A DNA stretch of 64,000 bases from Apostichopus japonicus (taxonomy: Eukaryota > Echinodermata > Holothuroidea > Aspidochirotida > Stichopodidae), in NCBI RefSeq assembly GCF_037975245.1, contig NC_092563.1, forward strand, positions 29,907,960 to 29,971,959, written 5' to 3'. Of this stretch, positions 51,011 through 62,300 are shown piece after piece (within the stretch, counting starts at the first letter, position 1; each line of letters begins with the position of its first letter). The translations under genes were made by a program, and so were the position numbers. Under the pieces are notes generated by a model. That model was not told the DNA's origin. It saw nothing but the letters and a program-made list of their open reading frames with translations, and made no database searches.

Positions 51011-54000
51011 GAAAAGTGGATCGAACCAGTTATCAATGCTTTCCATTTAAGAAGAGTCACAACAAAAAAACAGCGAGGGAGTTAGTAGTATTATACTCGA
51101 CTGTTCAACCACGACATTAATAGCTTGTAATGAGTACTTTAACATTTCTCCAGCTTTTCCAATGGCCAAAACACTGGAGATCCTTTTTACTGCAGAAAGT
51201 TTGATGTGGAATACATTTTCTTGGAATGATTTGCCTTACTGGGTTGTTCCCTTCTAAAGATGTCAATGGTTTTAAGAATGCTTTCGATGGTTATTATAAG
51301 AATTGCAACAGGATGCGAGGTTTCTGAATTGAACTTTTATTTTGATATGGTCATCTGAATTTTATTTTCTGTGAAGAGTGATTTTCAGGCACAAATTTAC
51401 GTGGTGATTAATGCACTAGTGGTGGAAGGGTCATTCCAATATGTGTATGTTAGAAGAGGCACTGGTTTACAACCTTGTTGTGCTAGCTTTCTTTTTGGGA
51501 CAGTAGAAAGGTACAATGACATGCACGGGAGGGAGGAGGGGCTCGAAATGGCCCAAATAATTGTGGAATTGTTGTTATAAGTAAAGTAGGTATAAATGCA
51601 AAGTGGTGCTAAACTTTTCAATATTTGTGTAGAGCTTCAAATGGGGGAGGGGTGTCACTGCTCCACATCCCCTGAAATCTCATCAAAGGGCATCCTGGGC
51701 CTGGAGGAGTGGTCTGATTCTTCAGACTGACAATGGCCCCTAGGGTCACCAGCTCCCCCTCCCCCTCCCTCCTATGTGCACGCCACTAGATGGACTGGGA
51801 ATGATGGGGAAGAGGAGAAACTGAGCTTCCTTACAACATTGAATGAGTACAAAGCTGGCTATCAAATTCAAGCCAAATTAGCATCATGGGGATTTAGTCT
51901 TCAAAAGACTCATAAACCAACAAAAAAGACATCATACATGAGATGAAAATTCAATTCTTGTTAAATATTCTCTAGCCTTTCAAAGGCAGTCTATTTCTGA
52001 GTATCATTTTCATTTCACATATAAGTATTCTACTTACTAATAAAATATTCCAAAAGGAAATTTGTTATCACATATAAAATGTGTAAGCTGACGAAGAAGA
52101 GAAGTTAGTGCAGAGACTAAACTTTATCACGACCTGGCTAAAATGTTTTTAAAAGTTTTTTTGATCAAAAATGTCTTTAACAACAAACATGTGAATATTT
52201 ACCCCAGGTTGATGTTAAAGAATCATTTGAAAGGCAAAATATCTGATTGTTTGGTATAAACTTAAGGCTATTCAAACAACTATCACAATTTGCAGGTTTG
52301 AAGTTATAAGTCTTTAGAATTAATTCTTAGAATATCAGAGTCTATGCAATTAAAGTTGCTGGCCTACCCATCTTAGCAGACAGATTATAAACAACATTGA
52401 TTTTACAAAGCACACTATAACAAAATTGTCAAAAACAACCAGTGTTGAATGTCACCGGTGGCTATACGCGGCTGTTTACACTAGATATGAAACTGATAAC
52501 AGAATGGCAAAAATGTGAGAGACTGAGTAAAACGAGTTGTTAGAATCTGTAAAACAATGGACATTAATTAATTAGGACTAAACTGAGATATAGTTAAAGG
52601 GATATTCTGGTGGCTGAATTTGATTGTTTCATAAAAATGCTGGATATTTTGTGCATCTTTTGGTCAAAACAACAACATCATCATAGCACTTTGTTTGGCA
52701 AAGATATGAAACTTCAAATCTGGTTGTATTTTGTGATTGCATCTGGCAACAACAGGGTGAATGAGGTCATCAAAGCAATTCAGCTGAAAATATATATATT
52801 TTTTTTTTACTTTATAATATTTTACTGATTTGTTTACAGAGGGAAATCAATCTTTCTACAAACCCGATTGTACTTTGATGAAATTGTAACTATTGAGAGC
52901 CTTTACAGCTAAACAAATATTCCAAATGTACCAAGTTTCAAGGATAAAATAAACATGAAGAATAACATGTCCTTTTGAAGAATAACAGTTGCCGAGATGA
53001 CACCACAGATCCTGACTGCAATCTGTTCCAGGGCTTAGCCAATCAGAGTATCTGCCATTCAATCAATGAATCATCTTGAGTTATGGACAAGATATCAAAC
53101 TTAGGTTTTTACTGTAGAATATTTCTTTTCACATCAGTATCACAATGTTTGCCACCTGTATATCTTTAGCGATACTCCTCCAAAGAATGTACTTATGAAA
53201 TGTTAATAGAACTGAGCAACAGCAATAACATTACTGTTGGTTGAATTTTCTTGTAGATAGACATATTTTTGCCAATTCAGAGTTTTATTTGCAATTTCCT
53301 CATTCAATTATCCACATTAATCACTTGTAAATATCCGTAGGAATAATTGTTCTTGCTTGTGAAGGATACAACACAAAGGAAATGAATTGTTACAATGTTT
53401 TGTTTTTTGTATTTTATTTCATGGAAACACGTTTTCCTTCAAATGTACCCATGAAATTTGTGCATTATTGTGATAATAAGATGATTTCCTAGTGAATTGT
53501 TAAATCATCCTATAATTTAGAAATATTGCTGCAAAGATTTCCCCCATAGACATATAAACTATGAATGACTGACTACTAATTAATTTCAGGAATTTACCAC
53601 ATGAAAAATAGAAAAGAATTTCCCTCTGGAACTTTCTTTAATATTTTCATAAAGTTACAAACCTGCTTAATACAAAATATATATACTTTATTTTATTTAG
53701 ATATGAAACTTTTTAACACAGTCTGCATTTTATGAAAAATTAATCTTTAAATCCAAATGATAACTTAGAAATATTTTATATATGGTTAACAAATATGGTA
53801 AGTACCAAAAACAAATTACAAAAAAAGTTCAGATTATTAGAAAGAACTGTGTTCTGAAGGAGAAAGATTCATTGCAAAACTGTTTGAAGTAGAGACAAAG
53901 TGAAGTATTTATTATTAGGTAGTGGTGAAGATGACTTTACTGAAAATGTGTCTCTATGACAACGTGATAAACAAGAAGACCGTCATGAAGTGTAAACATA

Positions 54001-54613
54001 ATATATATATGGGCAATGGAATAAATAGCAAATCCAATTTTGTGAAATGTTTGGTGTGAGTTGGCATTGTTATGATCTTTGTCCATGGTTGGCTACTTGA
54101 TAATATTGTTCCACTTTGAAGCTTCTGTTAAATAACTAAAAGACACATTTACCTCACATTTAACTTAGAAAATAATAACATAGATAATGTCTCGTTGTTT
54201 TAAAGTGTAACAACGACACCAGAACTGACAACAGATAGATTAATGGAATGGCTTACATCAATGTTTACAGATCAGTCCTAGATATCACATATAGAGTATG
54301 ATGTACAATCTTATAATATCTTGTTATGCTATTCATGGAAGTACCGTCGATGTATGTTGATGCATTAGATAGAACGATGATATTAGCAGCAAAAATTTCC
54401 ACATTTGCACACATCAAAAGAAATAGGTGTATACCAGATGTTTAAGTTTATTCTTCATAAAGTATTTACAATGAAGACTAAATGGGTTTATATAGTCTTA
54501 CAGTCACCTTCGAACTTTAATACCGACTTTCTCAAATTCCCTCCAGCAAAGCTAGTGAAGGAGGTAAAGACAGATGCTGATCATCCAAATTAATATCAGA
54601 TAGCAACATCAGC
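51011..54613. other. intergenic DNA between MTSS and VAC14
   Basis: No supported gene was found. A GC-richer, purine/pyrimidine-skewed patch lies at 51630-51800. The rest is AT-rich with chance open frames of 60-75 codons. Confidence 0.6.
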
Positions 54614-55643
54614 ACTGACCAGTTAGCTACTGACACACTGGACTATAACTGTACTAATGTCACAGCCTTTAGCATGGAAGTGACCGGCAGATTCCTTACT
54701 GACCAGTTAGCTACTGACACACTGGACTATAACTAATTATACAACAGACTCTACTTATTTCACATAGATACCTTTAGCATGGAAGTGACCGGCAGATTCC
54801 TCACTGACCAGTTAGCTACTAACACACTGGACTATAACTAATTATACAACAGACTACTAATTTCACATAGATACCTTTAGCATGGAGGTGAACGGCAGAT
54901 TCCTTACTGACCAGTTAGCTACTAACACACTGGACTATAACTAATTATGCAACAGACTGTACTAATGTCACAGAGATACCTATAGCATGGAGGTGACCGG
55001 CAGATTCCTTACTGACCAGTTAGCTACTGACACACTGGACTATAACTAATTATGCAACAGACTGTACTAATGTCACAGAGATACCTTTAGCATGGAAGTG
55101 ACCGGCAGATTCCTTACTGACCAGTTAGCTACTGACACACTGGACTATAACTAATTATACAACAGACTCTACTAATTTCACATAGATACCTTTAGCATGG
55201 AGGTGACCGGCAGATTCCTTACTGACCAGTTAGCTACTGACACACTGGACTATAACTAATTATGCAACAGACTGTACTAATGTCACAGAGATACCTTTAG
55301 CATGGAAGTGACCGGCAGATTCCTTACTGACCAGTTAGCTACTGACACACTGGACTATAACTAATTATGCAACAGACTGTACTAATGTCACAGAGATACC
55401 TTTAGCATGGAAGTGACCGGCAGATTCCTTACTGACCAGTTAGCTACTGACACACTGGACTATAACTAATTATGCAACAGACTGTACTAATGTCACAGAG
55501 ATACCTTTAGCATGGAAGTGACTGGCAGATTCCTTACTGACCAAGGAGCTACTGACACACTGGACTATAACTAATTATACAACAGACTCTACTTATTTCA
55601 CATAGATACCTTTAGCATGGAGGTGACCGGCAGATTCCTTACT
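54614..55643. repeat. minisatellite, about ten units of 105 bp
   Basis: TGACCGGCAGATTCC or a close variant starts at 54681, 54786, 54889, 54994, 55099, 55204, 55309, 55414, 55519 and 55624. The spacing is 105 in all but one interval (103). Units alternate between two versions, GCAACAGACTGTACTAATGT and ACAACAGACTCTACT(T/A)ATTT. All frames contain stops within each unit, so the array is non-coding. It lies just downstream of the VAC14 3' end. Confidence 0.97.
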
Positions 55644-55849
55644 TGCAAAGAAACACAATTTTCTTTGGTGCTGTAGCAAGTTCTTCATAAAATGTGAAGG
55701 TTAAATCGATGGGCTAACCCAAACCCAGTGAAACTTGCTACAAGTATAGCTTTCTGAGGGAACTGCTACTCATCAGGTTTGCTTAGTATTGTAAATACTT
55801 ACATTACACTAACCACTGCTATTTAAGTCCAGCTCCATTCTGTGTTGAA

Positions 55850-55855
55850 TTTATT
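55850..55855 (-). terminator. VAC14: putative VAC14 polyadenylation signal
   Basis: On the minus strand this is AATAAA, about 310 bases past the VAC14 stop codon. It would give a 3' UTR of roughly 330 bases ending just before the minisatellite. No downstream GU-rich element was verified, so this is positional inference. Confidence 0.4.
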
Positions 55856-56162
55856 ACACTCAGGCAAAAGGAATTCCACCCAATTACACCTGAAAGAGTT
55901 TCACGATCGAAGACATGATCTCTTACATGATGACTCCTGAGAACATACATCATATTATTCTGAGGTATTAGTGCAAAAAGTTGAATAAAAAAGTGTAAAT
56001 TGTGTAATTTCACTTTGGCAAGTTTTGACATTTCTTGGGTGGCATTGTGATGGAATCGTCCTTGTAGCTCCCACGGCAACGAGGAAAACTCCTGATGTAC
56101 AACTGCATTTGGCCATTGTGGATCATACCTTGGTCAGAAGAAAGCGTTACTTGTTTCGACTG

Positions 56163-56325
56163 TCAGGACTTGATTCCAAGCTGTTTCTTTCTTTCATGCA
56201 TTGCTCGCTGTCTTATTCGTTTCACCTTCAAATGTTTCACCTGGATGATGTCAAAGTGGTCCGAAAGTTCTGTCCAGTTTATCGACTTAACGTGAGGCCT
56301 CTTGTCCAATTGAGATGGCTTTTTA
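56163..56325 (-). CDS. VAC14: VAC14 exon I, terminal coding exon
   Basis: The acceptor is tttgtgttttcag. The exon encodes 53 residues from [20 protein letters not shown] to KKQLGIKS and then TGA (56165-56163). The segment [21 protein letters not shown] corresponds to the C-terminal SIDYAELLQHFEKVQNKHLEV of vertebrate VAC14. The last residues are basic, as in the family. Confidence 0.93.
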
Positions 56326-59300
56326 CTGAAAACACAAATGACAAACAATAATTATCTTTCTTGTTGCAACGATAAACAGTCTAGGGGGGGGGGGGGGGGG
56401 CACAGACAGATGGAAGGTGCTGGGCTCAGAATGGGAAGTTTTGTTGTGTTTTCACCTAAGAGCAAATATATATATATATGCCAAGACAGACTGTAGTCTT
56501 AAGTCAACTTGATGCAAGCAGAAGCATACTGACAAACAAATGATTTGTTTTTCTCTACTTTTCATTCTGCTGTTTGACCCTTAGATTCGGCAGAGTTTTA
56601 ACTCGACTCATAAAGGTTGTACAGTTTATGCAACAGCAACAACGATGCAATGTATTCATATTCTATTTGCATACAAATTCTGAGGTCAAAACTTGGCAGC
56701 AAATATTGAAGAAGAAGTCAATGTCCTTTCTATGATATCACTAAAAGTTCACTTTTTGGTAAAAAACGTATCAACTTCTCATGCATTAAATTATCTTGAA
56801 AAACTGCATTTGAGAATCGAAAGCAAATTTCTCCAAGATTTTCCCAAGTCATTCAGCAAGCCTCAACATTTCAGCTGACAGACCTTCAGGAATTGATCAA
56901 GTTATTCAATAATTAAATTAAAACATTTTCGCTACTCAGAATATTTCCTTCAGCTTTGTCTTTCTTCACTGAAACTCAAAGCGGCGATTTATTTTCATCC
57001 TTGCAGCAACAAACACAAACATTCACTGATCAAGAACCTAATGTCTCTAATAAATACAACTGTATACATACATGATGTAATAAATAAAGCACATGATTTT
57101 AATTAACATAAAGTGCACATGCATATGCATGTTTTTAAAGGTGTATTCAGCACATTTGAAATGCCATGAACATGTTTCCTCAGCAGGAGTCCATGTTTGT
57201 TGTGTAGGCAGGAGTCCATGTCAAATGAATGCAAAATGGACCCCATATGTATAAACAAGGGAAAGACACAAAAAGTTCAATAATCTTAGAAATAGGTTAG
57301 ACTCATTTTACATCGCAAGAAATAATAATCCGTCTGAAGTACTGGAAATTTACTTTCCAACAAAGTGCCTCAAAGACACAAATAGAGGAGACACACCCAA
57401 TAAAACAGTCTTTACTTTGGCAACATGTAATAAACATTAACTACCATAATTTGGTTTTAAAAATCAGTTTAATAGTTATCTCCAAAGCTTTCCCATTAAA
57501 ACTGTTACTTCTTTTGATGGTTGAACTCTTCTTTACTGTTAAATGGAACTAAACACAATCGTACCATAACATTTCCAAGTTTTATCATTTTAAAAACAAA
57601 TAGTAACTCACTTTCCATCTTTGATTGGCATTAAGGGCAGGTTTGGTACACAGGACAATCTCTTGTGTAACAGGTCAAACGTTTTACTTTGAGGAAGAAG
57701 CATTAGAATGCCATACAAGCTCTTTACCAGATATGGATTCTGGTCACCTTCCAAAAGTTGGAGTCTCAGATCTAAAAAGAAAATTGATAATTTAACTAAC
57801 CCTCTGCCTTCTTGGATCAATGCCCCTGACATATGCCATAAAGTTCCCATTATCCCATTATCCATTCTTGACAAGAAAAATGCATGAACAATAGTTGAAA
57901 CAGATACATCGGACAGAACTTACGTAATCTATGAACATTATGCATTGCAAGCATGCAGCCTGACACACCTCTTTCATGTGGTACTTCAATGCCATGGTAC
58001 TGTCAATATTATGCATTGTAAGCATGCAGCCTAACCCACCTATTTTATGTGGTGTGTCTATGCCATGGTATTGTCAATATTATGCATTGTAAGCATGCAG
58101 CCTAACCCACCTATTTTATGTGGTGTGTCTATGCCATGGTATTGTCAATATTATGCATTGGAAGCATGCAGCCTAACCCACCTATTTTATGTGGTGTGTC
58201 TATGCCATGGTATTATCAATTTTGCACCGAGACTGAAATTGATACAGCGGGCCTGAAATGCAAACACCCCGCTGTTGTTACGATTATCTTTAAATTTGTC
58301 TTGTATTGTCTAATAACAATTCAGTCTTTTAATTGCTTAACTTTATTTTGTTTTGCCAGCATGTGATCTCTCACCGTATACAATTCAACTAGATAACCAG
58401 CCGGATAACCAGCAGAATAATCAGCTCTTGATTCATCATTTGGAAGTTTAGATTAAACGGCAGATACAATTGGCTATCATTTACATACATGTTTGCGAAC
58501 AGTGTCAGGAATAAGAATAAAGCATAAAGCATAAATTATAAGTAATATTACACTTAACGCTGCTATCTAATAAAAAATAAGGAACACGAAATATTCTTTT
58601 ATCCAACAGAAACTGATAGGGCTCTGTTATTTGACAATTATATCAGTAGTAGGTATTAAGAGAGAGCCAATGATATTGTGTGTGCAAAACATTTGAAAAC
58701 CAAAGATGAAAAAAAATTGATTATGTGTATACTTACATGTAAATATTGGACTTTCAATCAATTGGACTAGTTTATCAACTTCTGTTAAAAAGTCAAGAGT
58801 GACTTCAAGATCTCCACTGAGAGAAAAAGGTCAAGGAGAATAAGTCTAAAGAAACAAACCTGTATGATCAAATAATAAACACTAATAAAACTGATGAAAT
58901 ATAAAACAGAAAACCTACTGGAAAATATAAAAAACAATTGTTAATGCCCACAAAAGAACCAATAATTGTTCTGCTCTTTCAAAGAAAACTAAATAAATAA
59001 ACCTTTCATAATATTTGTCACAAAAGGATACAATTTATTGATCAGGTGACTGGCATGTTGATGGCAATGTGATAGGAGACACAGTGAAACCGTGGCAACA
59101 GGACTGTGACACCAGGTCTTATAGAGGCAGCAGAACAATGAACAACTCTTCTGTAAAGAGAAAATAAGTCCTAATTTATTAACTTATTTTTTTTTGCTTT
59201 TCAAACATTTTGGTTATTTTTACTTTTCTTATTATCTCTTGGTTTCTATGGGCAACTGATCTCAAACCAAACAATAACCACAAGAAACTGATTACAGATC

Positions 59301-62300
59301 TGATCTGACTGAAATGTAATTTTCCATGTTTTTATTGACACATTGAGACCTTTCTGAGGATAGTCTTAACAACAATAAACACATTCAAAACGTTTATCAG
59401 GATCCTATAAACCAATGTAGCCAAAAATACAAAAAATTCACCTTAAAATATAAAACATAACAAAAAATGTGCATGTTAAAGAAATGATCAGTTTTTATCA
59501 TATTTTTTTGTGTTTTTTTTTAAATGATTAAGAACTGTTCATACTGTCGGTACAAGTGCTTTAAAGCATGATATGGGAGGAGACTATCCAGTGGTATTAG
59601 CATTAGAATCAGAATAAAAATTAGGAACTGTTCATACTGTCAGTACAAGTGCCTTGAAGCATGATTTGGGAGGAGAGTATTGAGTGGTATTAGCATATTT
59701 AAATTGTCCCAATCGGCTGCTTTTACGTCAATCGCAATGAAATATCTGTTCCTATTGGTTACATTTCTTTATTGTAATTTTTGAATGAAAGAGTCTCTAA
59801 AATTATGTATTAGTCCTCTTTCAAAACCACTACCAGCTATCAACTAAGGAAAGCATTCAACAGCTTTCGGATGAAAACATCCTTTTGTTTAAATTTCAAG
59901 TTTAGACCAGCGGAAACAGACTTCGCAGAGTTGCAGAAAAAACTAAAACATCTCTTGCTATGGTTTGCTATTTGAAGAATCTTTCTGACATTTTGATTAC
60001 CTCCGTAGCTAAATCTTTGAGCTGGTTACGTAGTTCAAACAATTCGCTGGACGTCAGTAGGATCTCGTTGAGTAGCTGAACCATCTCCGTGGAAAACTTT
60101 AACTCGTGAGTTTCCAATAATATTTCAGATAAAGATCGGTAAATATGTTCTGCATTCAGGAATAAGCACAGCTGCCTACAGAATAATGTAAAGAAAATTG
60201 AAAAAACACAAACATATTATTGCAATACTCTGCCTGCTATGGACATGTAAACAGCTCTTATAAAATTGATACACAAACAATATATGTATGTGGGGACTGC
60301 TGAGTGTGCTTAAATCTTAAACTTCAGGTTGTGTGGCAACCAAATAAAAGGCTTACCTCATATTGGATTGGCTTTACCATTACGAACACTGTTTCATACA
60401 GTGGAATAACAGTGAAACTTCCTGGATGAAAAACCCATCGTATGTTAGCCAACAACCAGGACTAAATCCAAACCTTTAACATGCTATTTTTTGTTGCTTC
60501 AAATGCTACAATGTTATTAATTATTAATGAAACCTTAAAACAATTAATCCAATCAGTAGGTGTCTGTGCATTTGCTTCCATGTACCAAATATGTCCAGGG
60601 TTCATGTTTATAGGAATATTTCACTTCAGAGTTAAGCTAAAAAAAAAGATTAATAAAAGAAATGATACTTAAAAAAAGGTTAAGTACTATAAAGCTTCCA
60701 CAGGGCCATTTACAGTTTCTAATTCAGACTGCAAAAGAAATGTCAGTAATTTGCTACTTCTTGTCAAAGTTTGGCAATGTCTGTTTTTCCACACATGTGC
60801 AAATATAGCATTTAATGAGTTTGTTTGGTCATTATAACAGACCAAAACACTCACATTAGTAAGATTTATGACCAAATGAAACTGAGAGTGTTAACCAGCC
60901 ATACGTGGCTACAATAATGCTACACCAAATATTTGAAAAACAAGTTTATTAACTACCCTCTCTATGTATATGTTAAATGATTGTGTTACTGCAAATAGAT
61001 CATCAATGTGAGTGCCTTGAAAGGAATAACAATCCTACGATTAATATGAGGATGTCTTTCTCAAATAAATTCACGAGGCTGCCAAGGACCTGTTTTTACA
61101 TATCAATTCACATCATGCTTGACCAAACAAACTTTGATCATAAACTTCCTGTTTGTACAGATCTAATCATACCTCATTAAGTACTTTTACACATCTCACC
61201 TGATGATGAAAGAACCTTTAGTTTTCAACAAGTCTGCATTGCCTGCAAAGGTCTCCAACAGGTTGTTCATGCAGTGGGTGAAGTAAACGTTCATGCCGTG
61301 TTCTGCAGCCAGTGCAGGTTTTCCCTTGCCAATTTCTATACTGAAATATGAGGTACTTCTTTCAGATGGACCGGCCTCTGATTGGACGATCATTGCTATA
61401 ACTTCAAGGTCATATAGCACGACCTAATGGTTTGCAGTAAAACAACACGAATTGAACAGATAAGAAGCTTTTCGAATAATAATCAACATTTCATTCGAAA
61501 CAGCCAAGATGAGCTGAGCTTGCACTCCTGTCTCCACAAATAGCACAATTAATAACAACTACGAAAACAGCCATTACTGCATAATACTGGCCATTAAATT
61601 GTTACACCACTCTAGCTGAAAATATGTCTTCCCTATCTAATGAATGGCTATTTAACTGTGTGCATAACTTGTAAATTGTATTGGGAAAGTGATGGAGGAG
61701 ATTGTAAGAGGGTGAGAAGAGGGTTGACAAGAGTAGTAGAGGAGAGGGGAAGAGAGGTGAGGGGAGGGGAGAGGGGCGAGAAGTGAGGATGAAAGAGGGA
61801 GGAGGGGGATGAAACACATCATGACAAGACTATTAGAGATATTTTTACCTCATCTGTCTCATCACAAAGAGTTTTTGATAATTCTGGGAAGATATCACTC
61901 ATGTGTTGAAAGATCTGGAATAAAACAAAAAGAAATAATTGGTTCAATATTAAAAATCCTCAGAAGACAAACATTATTGCACAAATACCTACTCCAAACT
62001 TTAGAATATTTTTCTTTGTTATGTGAAAGTGATGAGTACATTTATCATTTTGTCATCTTACCATATTCGGTGTCTTTTCAAGGAGATGCTTAATCCAGTC
62101 GAGTACCGCTATTTTGGTCCCCATTTCCTTGCGATGGATGTACTCTGTGAGCACTTTTACCAAACTCCTAATACAAAGCCTTGGCTCCTCTGGTTGGCTG
62201 TTTGAAAAATGAAAACTAAACTTTAAAATGATAAAGTGACTAGATTTAGTAATACTCACATATGAGCTCTTCTCAAATCACTGTATTAAAAAATTATTTT

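Noticed and set aside
54614-55643. Regularly spaced repeats considered as a CRISPR array
   Set aside because: The units are contiguous 105-bp tandem repeats without unique spacers, in a eukaryotic genome; it is a minisatellite.
55819-56079. 86-codon minus-strand frame after the VAC14 stop
   Set aside because: It lies in the VAC14 3' UTR, overlaps the putative poly(A) signal and has no family resemblance.
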